DNA of 64,000 bases from Prostheceraeus crozeri (taxonomy: Eukaryota > Platyhelminthes > Polycladida > Euryleptidae). Where the stretch lies: the NCBI GenBank assembly GCA_907163375.1, contig CAJQUW010003605.1:7501-71500 (forward strand), given 5' to 3'. The notes below the pieces were generated by a model that was not told where the DNA came from, searched no databases, and saw nothing but the letters and a program-made list of their open reading frames with translations. Made by a program: the position numbers and the translations under genes. Shown here piece by piece: positions 8,160 through 20,445 of this stretch (the first letter of the stretch is position 1; each line of letters begins with the position of its first letter).

Positions 8160-8720
8160 TAGTGGGGTTGGTAGCCAAAGCATTGCGCTTGCGCTTGTAC
8201 TGGTGAAGATACGATTAAAAAATGACAAACATTTTGTTGCCACATACGTCGGGTTGGATAACTTCAATTCTGATTGTTTTATCTCAGACAATCTAATTCG
8301 TCAACTCAGAGCAGATGGTCCTTTGACTAAGATTAGTTTAACAACGATGGAGCGGAAACAGAGCACTTTGCCTACGCGAGTCATAAACGACATCGAAATT
8401 TTTGACTTGGAAGAAAATGAAGTCGTTTCGATTCCCTTCGCGTATTCGAAAGATGAAATGCCTATAGGACAGGAAGACATTCCCAAGAAAAGCGACATCG
8501 AAAAATGGCCTCATTTGCGCGATATTCCTTACAGGTTTATTGAAGCAGACATAGGAATGATCGTAGGAATGAACACTCCAGATGCTATTATGCCATTAGA
8601 TGTTGTTGCTGGAGATGACAACCAACCATACGCTGTTAAACATAGAATTGGATGGTCCATCAACGGCCCTGTGTCCCGTGAGTTTAGATGTGAAGTTCAC
8701 ATGCATAGAGTGAAAGTCGA
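8160..8720 (+). pseudogene. BEL retropepsin (aspartic protease) region
   Basis: After the zinc knuckles the reading continues with a beta-rich segment (ALVLVKIRLKNDKHFVATYV), DCFISDNLIRQL, and later HLRDIPYRFIEADIGMIVGM and IGWSINGP. This matches the DUF1758-type protease zone between Gag and reverse transcriptase of BEL/Pao elements. The enzyme would cut the polyprotein. Confidence 0.6.
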
Positions 8721-8859
8721 AAGTTTTCGAGATGTAGATCACAAATTGGAAAAAATGTGGAATCACGATTATAAAGATAGCGCAGAAGATAGTAAAGGGT
8801 TATCAGTTGAAGATAAGTTGTGGGAACAAAAAGTGAGTCATAGAGTATTTCGCGATGGA

Positions 8860-9800
8860 CATTATGAGTTTCCCCTTCCTTTCAGACATGATGCTCCAAA
8901 TCTTCCAAAAAGTCGATGTCAAGCTCTGAACCGTTTGCTTCAAGTTAAAAGAAAGTTAGAATCTAATGAGAAGCTTCGCGTTGATTATACCGAATTTATG
9001 GCCATGATGATTGATAAAGGGTTTATGGAACCGGTGCCTAGAGAAGAATTATCTTCACAAATTGATTCATGGTACATTTGCCATCATGCTGTATATCACA
9101 AAGAAAAAAGAAAAATCCGCGTCGTATTCAATTGCTCATTGAAGTTTCAAGGCACTTCCTTAAACGATTTATTGCTTCAAGGGCCAGATTTGACAAATAA
9201 TCTGTTGGGAGTATTGCTACGATTCCGCGAGGGAAAAATCGCCATTATGGCAGACATTGAAAAAATGTTCTACCAAGTTCGCGTTCCGAGAATGCACACC
9301 AATTTCTTGAGACTTCTTTGGTACGAAGATGGAGATTTATCAAGATCTGCTACCGAATACAAACTTAGAGTCCACGTTTTTGACGCCGTGTCTTCTCCCA
9401 GCTGTTCGAATTACGCTCTTCAAAAGACAGCTGTAGATCAGAATAAATCTTTCAGTGAGAAAGCTGTGAACACAGTGACACGAAATTTTTATGTTGACGA
9501 CATGCTTAAATCAGTCAATGATTTCGATGAAGCAGATAAGCTGGTTCGAGAAATGAAGAGCCTTTTGCGCTGCGGGAGGTTTTAACCTCACAAAATTCGT
9601 CGCGAATAGTCCGGAAGTATTGAATTCATTGCATTTGGGAGATATAGATTATAAGGAAGAATTAAGCATGGATCGTGATGATCCACTTCTGTATCGAGCA
9701 CTTGGTGTCATATGGGATGTGAACAATGATATTTTTAGATTCAAGATAGAGCAGGGTAATCAGCCATTACTCGAAGAGGAATTCTTTCTACAATAAACTC
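8860..9800 (+). pseudogene. pol: BEL reverse transcriptase domain
   Basis: Motifs in order are YEFPLPF, then RIRVVFNCS-like (KIRVVFNCSLKFQGTSLND), LLGVLLRFREGKIAIMADIEKMFYQVRV, SPSCSNYAL and FYVDDMLKS. The YVDD box and the DIEKMFYQV motif place it in LTR-type reverse transcriptases of the BEL/Pao clade. It copies element RNA into DNA. The region is part of a broken polyprotein gene. Confidence 0.85.
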
Positions 9801-9879
9801 AATATATGATCCTTTCGGTTTTATTTGTCCAGCAATTCTCCCAGCAAAAAGAATATTTCAGCATCTTTGTGAGATGAAG

Positions 9880-10420
9880 TTCGATTGGGATTCCGAAATA
9901 ACAAAAGAGTTAGAAATGGCTTGGAAACAATGGTTGTCGGAGTTGCATTTACTGGCAAACTTTTGTGTCCCCAGGTTTTACGGCTTCTTATGCTTGAATA
10001 CTTCCAAATTTGAAGTGCACATTTTCTGTGATGGGAGTGAGACTGGATATGGTGCAGTGGCATATTTGAAAATTTTCTCGATCGATGGAGGTATTTTTTG
10101 TTCGTTGATTCTTGCGAAATCTAGACTTGCACCATTGAAGAAGATTACAATACCGAGACTTGAGTTGACTGCTGCAAAGCTTGCTATTTCGATGAAATTG
10201 ACATTAACTCGAGAAATGGAAATACACATCGAATCTTATCATTTTTGGACAGATAGCACATTAGTCCTAAAGTATTTGAACAACAAAACAAAAAGATTTC
10301 AAAGATTTGTCGCGAATAGAGTCGAATATATTCGAGAGCACAGTAACATTTTGAATTGGCATCATGTGCCATCGAAAATGAATCCCGCTGATTGCACTAG
10401 TAGAGGGTTATCTATTTCTT
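9880..10420 (+). pseudogene. pol: BEL RNase H domain
   Basis: Acidic landmarks appear in the expected order: HIFCDGSETGYGAVAYL, IPRLELTAAKLAI, FWTDSTLVLKYL and NPADCTSRG. This is the RNase H fold that removes RNA from the hybrid. It follows the reverse transcriptase and precedes the integrase zinc-binding region. Confidence 0.85.
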
Positions 10421-10899
10421 CTTTCGTGTCATATGATGAATGGAAGAGTGGTCCACGAATATTGAAATCATCGAACCCAACTGATGTGTCAGATGTTGGC
10501 GTCCTAGATTTGTCTCTAGATGAAAACGAAGACCCAGAATTGAAGAATCCAAAAGAAATCAAATCGTTGATCACATCAACCAATGAGATAAATTCATTAG
10601 ACAAACACATTCACAGCTGCTCATCTTGGTGCAAGTTGAAAAGACGGGTCGCATGGCTATTATTGATAAAGAATTGTCTTCGTTATCATTGTAAACTCCC
10701 TTCTAGCCTAACTCTAAGAGATTTGGAAAATGCTGAAACGGCGATCATGCGTTATGTACAGAGTACTTGCTTTCAGAATGAATTGCGCGATATTGCAAAA
10801 GAAAAACGTAGTCGAAGAAGCTCTTTGTATCTCTTGAATCCATTTATTGATCACAACAATATAATTAGAGTTGGAGGAAGAATCTCTAGATCTGAGGTT

Positions 10900-12112
10900 T
10901 CTTGGGAATCAAAGCGCCCAATGATTCTTCCTAAAAGGCATTTTGTTTCCGAACTTATCGTGCGTGATCAGCATCTTAGATCTGGTTGTATGGGTAGGAA
11001 CTTAGTACTTTCGATACTTCGTCAACGGTTCTTGATTATTGGAGTTATCTCCATTATCAAAGTTATCGCTAGAACTTGCATTTTCTGTCGTAAATATCGA
11101 GGAAGGCCAAGTCAACAACTAATGGCAGACCTACCTCTAGATCGTGTCACAGGAGATAAAACTCATTTCGAAAACGTCGGCATTGATTACTTCGGTCCAT
11201 TTCAAATTTTTCGAGGAAGAAAAGTAGAAAAACGTTATGGAGTCATTTTCACATGTTTAGTCAGTCGATCAATCCATTTAGAAATGGCGAATTCATTGAC
11301 CACAGATTCTTGCATTAATGCCATCAGGCGATTTATTTCAAGACGAGGACAAGTACAGGTTATACGTAGTGACAACGCTACTAACTTCGTTGCCACCGAT
11401 AGGGAATTCAAAAGAGAAATTATAGCATGGAATCAGCAATTAATTTCGGATGCATTACTACAACACAATGTTCAATGGGTTTTCAACCCTTCGTGTGCAC
11501 CACATTTCGGAGGTGTATGGGAGCGTGAAATTCGAACAGTTAAAAAGGTACTCAATGGAGTTATGAGAGAACAAAAATTGAAGTTTACTGATGAGGAATT
11601 GAGCACGGTACTTTGTGAAGTCGAAGCTATTCTGAATAGTCGTCCAATCACTAGTCTGTCTGATTATCCAAACGATCTTCGACCTCTCAACCCGAATTAC
11701 ATTCTACTTCTGAAATCTGGTCCGACTTACCCTCGTGGCTTGTTTTCTGCTGACAAGTGCTACCGCAAACGAAGATGGAAGCAAGTGCAATATTTAGCAA
11801 ATGCATTCTGGACTCGTTGGAGGCGAGAGTATTGAAGCCTTCTTCAAAAAAGACAAAAATGGGACAAAGGCGTTCCGCCGCATCAAGTAGGAGATTTAGT
11901 ACTTGTAATCGATCAAAATCGTCCGAGGAACCAGTGGCCTGTCGGTCGAGTAACCGAAATCAAATACGATGACATGAGTCGTATTCATTCAGTTTCAGTA
12001 AGAACGGTTAATTTCGATCGTAAGCACAATTATAGAAGTCTTTCAAAGTTTTTTGATCTTGTTCGTCCAATTAGTAAGGTGATTCATCTGAAATCTTTGA
12101 TCGATACATAAA
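10900..12112 (+). pseudogene. pol: BEL integrase and C-terminal domain
   Basis: An HHCC-like zinc-binding part (HFVSELIVRDQHLRSG to CIFCRKYR) covers about 10940-11100. The DDE core has GIDYFGPF near 11180, IRSDNATNF near 11365 and FGGVWEREIR near 11505. A C-terminal domain of the DUF5641 kind follows to about 12110 (VGDLVLV-like, then KYDDMSRIHSVSVRT-like sequence). Integrase joins element DNA to the chromosome. The gene is counted as broken. Confidence 0.82.
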
Positions 12113-12183
12113 TATTTTGACTACTTCATGCATTAATATTTCAAATAAGACTTCTGATTTTTCGGTCATATTTGTGGGGTTGG

Positions 12184-12610
12184 TGTTAAGTTTGCTCTCT
12201 TAGTTCTTCGATATATTTCTAGATTTCTTAATCATTCGTCTTTCTATGTCTTGGTGTATGCGTTTGTATTTCTATGTTTCTCTTTTACTAATTTTCTATG
12301 TAGTTCATTCTCGTGAAGTCTATGTGCAATTTTCCTTAAATTTGAATATCATCTCAAGGAACTATGGACAATAAACCTTGCTATTATCTGTTACGCATTT
12401 GTATTTTTTGACATTATCAATTTGGTTATCATTCGTTAGCTTTGGGAAAGAGTCAAACTGTTTGGTATGTATTTGAGTTTCTAATTCTATTTTTGTGAAC
12501 TAGTATGTAACTTGCATAAATTTCTATTTTTAGTAACCGTTCAATGGCATCGCTAAAGTTTTGTAATATTTGACGAATAAAGCGATTTGCGAACAAGAAC
12601 GCGTTTTACA
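12184..12610 (+). repeat. Candidate BEL LTR
   Basis: A GTGGGGTTGG polypurine-like stretch precedes TGTTAAGTTTGC. The segment ends GCGTTTTACA, so it has TG/CA ends, and AATAAA occurs at 12576-12581. Directly after it comes GATAACTTGGCACCGCAGC, which resembles a tRNA primer-binding site. I see no second copy in the window, so the call rests on these signals alone. Confidence 0.6.
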
Positions 12611-12693
12611 GATAACTTGGCACCGCAGCACCTCATCTTCCCGACCACAATTTGTTTGAACAGGATTCGGACCCACCATTAGGGCTTAATCAG
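12611..12693 (+). other. Primer-binding-site-like leader
   Basis: It begins with a TTGGCACCGCAGC stretch just downstream of the candidate LTR and runs to the right 498-bp repeat. This is what a 5' leader of a BEL element should look like, although here it sits 3' of the pol region. Confidence 0.5.
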
Positions 12694-13191
12694 TGTCTTA
12701 TATATTAATCAGCACATATCCAGCAACAAAAATGGAGAAGTGTTTATTTAGAACGTTTCCACTAAGAGAAGCAAGTAATTTTAAATCGATTAATCATCTA
12801 AAGTAGTCAATTTTTTTTCATTGATTGAGTATTTGGATGCGATGAATTTGCTTACTAAAATAGGCAGAGTAAAATATAGTTTATATATTTGGAACTCGCG
12901 AATTTAGTTTTGATTTCAATCACAGTTAGACTTCGGGGATAATGTTCTCTCTCTTATTTTGCTCCTTTTGCTGCAATTACACGTCAGATTTGGTTGATAA
13001 AGAAAAGTTATGACTTCAAAACGTTATTAGAGCAAGCAAAGACTAAGGTTGCAATAAATTTGATCTAGAAAAGCGGCAACATTATTTCGAAAGGATGTCT
13101 CATATTTTGAAGAAGCGAGCGCTAAAAATTGATTAAGTCATCTGAAAACGAACTTTTGTGTTTTTCAAGATTTTCACAACATTGAGAGACA
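12694..13191 (+). repeat. 498-bp direct repeat, right copy
   Basis: It is nearly identical to 6309-6807. The differences seen are one base in a T-run and two substitutions. Downstream sequence (13192 on) does not match the gag that follows the left copy. Confidence 0.9.
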
Positions 13192-15929
13192 GGAAGAAGC
13201 GAAACAATCAGTTCACTCCAAGAATTATGGAAGAAGATCTTCGTATCCTTTCACAGATATTCATTGCTCTCAAGCTAAGATTAGAAATCATGGAAGTTGG
13301 TTAGCTGGTGATGACAGGAAATGATTTTATTGAAATTGGAGCGTTGTAATGATTTATAAGCTACGGTTTCCGTCCCTTACTAAATGCTGGAATGTTCTTC
13401 GCTTTAAATTGAACAATGACTGATAGTGCGAAGCCAATATTCAATTTCAAGATCGAATTTGCTTCTAGATTGAAAGAATTCAATGCTCCTGACTTCATAC
13501 AACCGGAAAGAAATCCGATTATGACATCTTACATTTTTGAAGATAGTCATTTTTTCTTGGTGGAAGCTCGATTAAGAAAGTACGCTACACTCTATTCTAA
13601 GAATTAGTGATATTCATGCCAAGTTCCGAAGAGCATCAGAATCTCCGTACCTTAATTTCGGAGGAATTCCTATGAATAATTATGCACGAAGAGACTTACA
13701 GTGTATGTATGCAAGTGAACTTAACGGTATGAGACGGTTAAGGCGCGTTAAGGAAGAGCCCGACCGGACCCTTTATTTGTGCACAGTTCATTTGACCACT
13801 ATTTACTGTTTTTGCGATAGATAGGACACATCATACATTTATAGTTGATTTTTTTGATAATCTAAGAAGCTTGTTTGAGCCTTAGAAGTTGACTAGTTTG
13901 GGTCCGTCAACTTTGAGTCTATCACAGTGCAAGAAAGTCTGTACTATGCCGTTTTTAGCTTTACAGATAATTAAAAAATAAGGATTTCCAATTTCAAAGT
14001 GAAATATATTCGACCTATTTGCACGCCGAAGTATCCAAGAATTTGAATTTGCATTCAAAATGTGAATTTAAAGCGTTGAGTTTCATACCATCGATATTTC
14101 CTGCAAATTTAACTACCGATTATCACATTTTTGTTCATTACACTTATGAGGAAAATAGTCGAATTCAATAATCATTGCTTATGATCACGATTACGGCTAT
14201 TTTTGATTTAGGGGATTTGTGTGAAAGAAATCAAGTGGTACGTGTGTGTGCGTGTGTGTATGTTTGTGTACTTAGCGTGTAAGTGTTAGTACCACGTGAT
14301 TGGCATCACGATGTTTGAAGCGTTGACCATTCGATCGACGCATGTCGCACATCCTCCGACATTAGAAGCTTAAGGTAAAGTAGCACCAAATGGATTTTGG
14401 TCTTGACTTTCTCCGGTGATAAAATCGCAGTAAAATGCTGCCCCATATAGGCTACTAATTAGATGTGATCGATAGCTCATTGTGCGTTTTAGAAATAAGT
14501 GAAATATTTTTCATCTCTATTATCATGATGCACATGGAATATTGATATTATGTATAGGCATGGGATTGTGATTCTTTGGACATTGTACATTATGATACTT
14601 TTGACAAGCAACATATCCTACTATGTCGCCGTATACTTTAGTATGCAATGCAGCGAAAATTCTTATTTAAATTTGGAGTTATTGAGGCAATTGTCTGAAA
14701 AATTGGACGATTGTCAGTAGTTTTACAACAGTGCAACTTGAAATATAACAGACTACAATTGAAGTATCTTAAAGTATACATGTACATGTAGATATTTCAT
14801 CTCTTTCTGTGTGAACCAAAGTCCTTACAAATGAAGAATAAAGTGATGAAATGCTCTTAATATTGATGATTTTAAATGTTCCCCTGATAATTCAATTTAT
14901 TTGACATAATAGCTGAAGATCAATCTCATAAAAGTGATCTGATTAGAAAGTCATGACTTATCTCATGAACTAATTATTCTATCTAGTACTTAACTGTTTA
15001 AGACGGAAGTAGAATCAATCATTTCCTAGGTGTTAACTCTCACTCATACAGTCACGGCCTACTCAGAATCATGTAATAGGCAATAGAACAAAGCGATTAA
15101 ATGGTATTAGTGAATTGATAGCTGCATGTATTGTAAAATCGCATTGTAATTGTCTAAGACTTCAGTCAGCATGAAGATTGTATTACGAACACGAGTCAAA
15201 ATTTTCGAGTAGTTGATCGCAAGATAGGTGAAGATGTGCTCCATCTTGGACGAAGCAGCGACTGCGCAGTTCGGAAGATGTCGTTGCTCATCTTTTTTAA
15301 GTGTGTTTCTCTGAAGCTTCGGAAATTTGATTTATTTACCCATTTGTTTTGGTTAGGTATCATACCATACTATATAACTCATCGATTGATTGAGATGTCA
15401 TTATGTGGCATTTACATATATCTTTATGCAAGAACAATAAACATACATTTTTTTTGTTACCGTGGTAAAAATAAACATACATTACAGATTACATCAAAAC
15501 CAACAATATGTAAATTCCAGCGAAATGAAAGAACAAAAATATTTTTGAGATTGAAAGATCTGGATCATTGCAATAAAACTCTAACTAAAACTTAGATGAT
15601 ATGAATGATACTTTCCTGTTTTTGTCTTATACTGTAATAATTCTATTTGTAAATAATATGCTGTTTTATCCATTGTCTGTTGTTGCATGTTATTCTCTGG
15701 CTTTAGCTGTGTTCCGTTTGGTTCATTAAGTGTTCCATATCTTCTTGCTGAGGTTTTAATGTAGCTACCCATGAATCGTCGGCTTCACTAAATCATGTGA
15801 CGTTTGTGATTGCCACTCCAATACCGCTGACACTTCCAACTGCGTCTGAATTTCACATACGAATTTCATCTGATGAAGGCTTCGGCCGAAAATTTGTGAC
15901 TGTAATATTGTAATATACATACAAGTATA
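13192..15929. other. Non-coding stretch, no gene recognised
   Basis: Short ORFs at 13416-13607 and 15236-15595 show no recognisable domain. A (GT)n-like microsatellite lies at about 14240-14270. A hammerhead-core-like motif lies at 15870-15893. The first few hundred bases may still be remnant BEL sequence, but I cannot prove it. Confidence 0.6.
15870..15893 (+). other. Hammerhead-core-like motif
   Basis: CTGATGA is followed by A, a GGC-TTCG-GCC mini-stem and GAAA. This matches the conserved CUGAUGA / stem II / GAAA order of hammerhead ribozymes, which are known in Penelope-like and other retroelements. Stems I and III are not convincing, so activity is doubtful. Confidence 0.3.
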
Positions 15930-15963
15930 TACTCACTGACATAAATAATGAAACCAACTATCA
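15930..15963 (+). repeat. Tc1 left terminal inverted repeat
   Basis: It starts TACTCACTGAC after a TA pair and mirrors 17288-17320. Inside it, an additional inverted copy (GTTTGTTTCATTTTTTT near 15974) forms a local hairpin with the GAAACCAAC of the terminal repeat. Confidence 0.75.
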
Positions 15964-16160
15964 TTGGCTTGAATGGAAGTTTGTTTCATTTTTTTCTATG
16001 GTTTGAGATGATATCTCGCTTCCTATGTATCACCATTGAACTCCATATGATAAGGGAAATGATATAGGACCATCAAATTTCAAAATTTGATATTGATCAC
16101 AGTAACAGCTAGAAGTTGAACAGAATCACCACCTACTGCTGACCAGATTTGACTTATGAA

Positions 16161-17165
16161 ATGGCGCACGATAACTTTACCAGAGGAATGGCAATTGGGA
16201 TGATGCGTTGTGGGCAAAGTTCTACAACTGTTGCGAAAGAATTGAAAATTTCAAGGGTCGTTGTATGGAGGTGGTGGTGTCGTCGTTGGAAAGCAAAAGG
16301 AAATGTGGAAAAGAAGAACGGATCAGGAAGACCAAGGGTATCATCCAAGCGCTTAGTTTTAGCTCCTAAAAGAAACAGATTTGTGTCCGTCCCGAAGCTA
16401 ATTGTGTACTGGAAGGTTGCTGGGAACGTTTCCTGTAGCGTTCGAACTGCATATCGAAGATTGCGAGAAGCTGGTATACAGTCTCGACGACCCGCTGTGA
16501 GAATTCCGCTGAGCCTGGAACATCGAAGGAGACGAGTGACGTGGTGTCAAGGTCATCAGTCGTGGAGTGACAGTCAGTGGGAACGTGTGCTCTGGACTGA
16601 TGAATCGAGGTTTACTCTCGATTTCAACGATGGTCGGATCAGTGTTCATCGCTTGCCAAGTGAACGATTTGCTCCATGTTGCGTCAAAGAACACGACCGG
16701 TACGGCGGTGGTAGTGTCATGGTTTAGGCAGGTATCTGGCACAATGGAAAAACACCAGCAATCGCAGTGAAAGGAACATTGACAGGACAGCGATATGCCG
16801 ACGAGATCGTGACAACGGTCGTGGTTTCAGCAGTGACATCGAATCAATTGATTTTTCAGGATGACAACGCAAGGCCCCATCGCGCTTCAGTGGTCTCTAA
16901 CAGGATAGCAAGCAGTGGAATCCCAACCTTGGAATGGCCCTCACGTTCTCCCGACCTCTCCCCCATCGAGCACTGCTTGGATGAACTTGGTCGCAGAGTG
17001 AGGGAGAGGTACAACCACCCACCAGTGTCTTTGAAGATGTTGGCCGACAGACTGATCGAGCAGTGGAACCTCTTAGACCTGGCATTCATCCAGCGACTGT
17101 GCTCATCCATGCCCTCACGCATCGATGCCTGTTTGGATGCTCGCGGTGGTCACACCCGTTTCTAA
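16161..17165 (+). pseudogene. Tc1-family transposase, DD34E, one nonsense codon
   Basis: One continuous frame of 334 codons is broken only by TAG at 16725-16727 (codon 189), within the GGGSVMV-x-AGIW block where the family has Trp; TGG to TAG is the simplest change. Two helix-turn-helix modules span about residues 10-110, with a GRPR hinge. The catalytic triad is D in WTDESRF, D in QDDNARPH and E in SPIEHC, with 34 residues between the last two. The end reads DARGGHTRF. I start at ATG 16161 because the longer frame opens with TTG. The enzyme would cut and paste the element at TA sites. Confidence 0.9.
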
Positions 17166-17287
17166 CTTAAGTTGATAAAATCATGAGTATCAAATTAAAT
17201 GTTTTTGAGTAAAGCATTCGAGTTCTCCTTTTACAAACAACAAACAAACGTACAGTACAACCAAGTTTAAGTCATAAGTATTCATAT

Positions 17288-17320
17288 CAGGACTTGTTTC
17301 ATTCTTTTTGTCACTGAGTA
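17288..17320 (-). repeat. Tc1 right terminal inverted repeat
   Basis: It ends GTCACTGAGTA followed by TATA and is the inverted partner of 15930-15963. Confidence 0.75.
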
Positions 17321-20300
17321 TATATTGTTAGAGTTCTAAGCATATCTTCGAATTTTCTTTCTTTTTCAAACATGAAATGAATGTGTTTTTAAAAGAGCAT
17401 GTACAAAATAATGCATGCAAATACATAATTGTACATTTCGAGCGAAGCAGATTAAGGCTTATTCGAATAATGCGATCATCTTATCAATTTTTGCAACTTG
17501 CAGCCTCAGTTTAAATTGTGGAATTCTGACATGTTTCCTGTGCTAGAATGCAAGAAGTTAAGGAGACTTAAAATCATGGCTGTCGGTAAATAAATTTTGG
17601 AAAGGTAAAGCGATGGTATTGACTGGGCGCGTTTTGCTATTGCATTTATCAGTTTTCTCATGATTTGAGGACCCAAAGACTCGGTGCAATTTTTAATTCT
17701 TTTCAAAAATGAACCAAAACAATATTCAAAACTTTGAACATGTAGATATTTGGAACTTTTTTGGAACCTTAGGTACGTCACCCAAGACACAGGTTAAACC
17801 CAGAATTCAATTAAGGGCCAACCTTGTATTAACCATGGCCCCACGGGCCGAATAGATCAAAATGAACGTGCGTCGGAATAGTTCAGTTAAAAGTTCATAA
17901 TAATAATAATAATAATAATAGCCGTTTTTTGTTCAACAACAATGATTCTGTAGATTGTTTAGATTCATGTATGTTCATGTATCTCTTTGTGCGCCTGTTA
18001 GTTTGAATACTAACAAATGAGCCGGAAATGCTCAACTGATGCGACTATTTAAATTACATTATTTTGTCGCTATTAGATAATCACTAAATATTGTTCACAC
18101 CCGGGAGCATGCTAATCAAGACGCCTTCTTCCTTGCAACCGAGTTTTTACTTTTTCCACTTTCATTCCGTTAAGCTGAGTGTTAAGCAAGATTGCAGAGT
18201 GTGGCTATTTTGAAAAGTCCTAGGTTTGATCCAAGGTGAAGACCCAAGGTGTCTTCGGAACGCAGAGCGAGCGTTCTAAAACAGAAAATTCTTCTTCATC
18301 ACTGTTGAATTCTGCTAATTAAGATTTGGCAGTTGACTGATGGCATTGATTCAAAACGCGATGATTTGTATTCAATCAGTTTGCCCTTGTCTTGGCGATT
18401 AGGTAATCAGAGACAATAATGCCTGTGCCATGAACTTTTATAGATATGATGAGATGCTTTGAAGCATTGGTTTCTCTAGTGTTTTATCATGAAGAAAAGG
18501 AATCCTTATTTTAATTCCATGATTATCGTTGTCAATGTTTGAACATACGTGCGTATTTTCCTGCAAAAGAGCAGGAACTCATGACTTCCATAATCAACAA
18601 ACTCATTAGCTAAAATGGAAGCAGCACTGCCAATACCTAAGAAAACTTCAAATGAAGATTTCTACATATATCGAAACATCCACGGTATGATCTCATACTC
18701 AAGATTGCTTCAGTGCATCATTATATGGCCGATTGCTTTCTGCTGCATCGCTAATTATCTTTTCTCTTGCAAATACTGCATGAAACGCAAGATTAGCTTG
18801 AAGCGAAAGAATCTGAATGTTTGAATAGGTCAAGTATGCTATTAGCAAGTAGGTCTTGAATCAATCTGTTACTTTGTCTTTATTGGTTTGGTGACAAATA
18901 TTCAATTTCTATTCGCAATTTCTATACGAAATTGCCGTGTGATAATTGCTAAAGTTCTTCATTCATGAGCAAATTGACCAACCTGTAATAATAAAACTGT
19001 AAGATATGTGCTGTGTTAATAATAGTGTCTCGAAATGTCTAAAATGTGAAAATGTGTCACCAGGATTTTATAACTTGACGGATCTTCATGATCGAATGTG
19101 ATGTACTTGTATAAATAAACTGACTTGCACTTCTTTGCCATGTATTGATGACTGCTAAACATTATCCGTGGTTTTTTGTTGATTTTATTCAACAAGAAGA
19201 TAATTATGTAATAAGTAGGGCAGCTTTTTATGACATGTCATATTTTGTCATGTTGAACTGTGTCTGATCATATTTAGTCATATTTTGTTCATTTTCTGCA
19301 GTTTTAGTCTGTTAGAGTTGCCGGGCAGAGAGGATAGAAAATGACCGATGTTTGTATAATGACGCAATATTGGTCTTGTCAGCATTGCGATGTAGTCTGA
19401 GGACAGTTCCAATGCATGCATTGCCTACAGACATGAATATTACCCAAATTAATTAAAAAGTTCGCAATCTCAGAATAGCGCGCAGATCAGTGGCTACCTG
19501 AAAAGAAGACTAGAAAAGAACGCGGACTTCATCATCACGAAGTTTCAAATGCTAATTCATTCTTCCTTAGGTCATCATAAAGAATCCAGAGTTCCAGTTT
19601 TCTATTCTTTAGGTCACGCAGGCGAAAAATGTTCAAAGAAACATATTAATTGAACGACGGATTGAAATCGAAATCGGATTGAAGCTTTCGATAAAAATTA
19701 AAGTTTGTGTTTTATCTGACTAAGTGAAAAGTAGATTTTTGTCCAGCTCTCATTTTTCCAAAGAAATTTGATATAATTGTAGTATAGAATCTTTCCACAA
19801 CTCTTTGCATGTTTACGCAGGCGAAGGCCATGAACAATTGAAGTGTCTTGACATATGCAATCAAATGTCTTAGTCAAAAGTTACTAAGTCGAAAGCCATA
19901 ATACTTGAGATAGTCTTCAAGTCACTTCCTATCATGTGTGTGTGTGTGTGTGTAATTATCATGATTCTGATTAATGACGTATGTGAGAATGTGGTTAAAT
20001 GTGACTCAAATGGGACAAAATGCTATGGTCGGCACTATAAGGATGCTTACAAAATCTGAATGCGCGTAGAGCTCCTACATGAACATGATGGGAAATGACC
20101 TGAAGGTATTCCATGTCAGAAATTGAAGCTCTCGACTTAATCGGAGAAAACATAGAAAATCTCATTTTTATCGAAAACTTCTCTAAAAACTTGTATATCT
20201 GCTTCCTATTCGATTTACATGCGTTCTACTTTGATCACATCTGACAGGAACAGGAACCAGACGCGCAGATTCGTAGGAACCATAGCGTATGTGAATAATT

Positions 20301-20389
20301 CTGTGAAAGTCTCATTTTCGGTATCAGTCCCCGCAAAAGCTCGTGTTAGCGTATGGTGGCCGTGCTACAAGGCTTGTAAAATCAGTACG
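17321..20389. other. Non-coding stretch
   Basis: No coding region is supported. It contains an (AAT)n microsatellite at 17897-17921 and a (GT)n microsatellite at 19935-19953. Small ORFs (17506-17790, 18615-18824) have no recognisable motif. Confidence 0.7.
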
Positions 20390-20445
20390 TCGTCGCTATG
20401 TTGACGAAGGGGCGTATGACAAACAAGTTGTTTTTGAGATAATCG

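Larger units (their letters stand above)
6309..13191 (+). mobile_element. BEL/Pao LTR retroelement (broken, young)
   Basis: The plus strand carries gag, retropepsin, reverse transcriptase with YVDD, RNase H and a DDE integrase, in that order, all with BEL/Pao character. A 498-bp direct repeat flanks the coding region, with only about three differences between copies, so the duplication is recent. A better LTR candidate lies between the integrase end and the right repeat (12184-12610). About four to six interruptions affect the coding region. No clear target-site duplication flanks the whole unit. Confidence 0.85.
15930..17320 (+). mobile_element. Tc1-like DNA transposon, nearly complete
   Basis: The ends are inverted repeats: TACTCACTGACATAAATAAT on the left pairs with the complement of TTCTTTTTGTCACTGAGTA on the right, at roughly 26 of 33 positions. 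TA dinucleotides flank both ends. It carries a single Tc1-type transposase gene of the expected size. At 1.39 kb it has the normal length for the group. Confidence 0.88.

Noticed and set aside
13416-13607. 63-residue ORF after the BEL right repeat as a possible gag remnant
   Set aside because: No alignment by eye with the gag at 6815-8130; origin undetermined.
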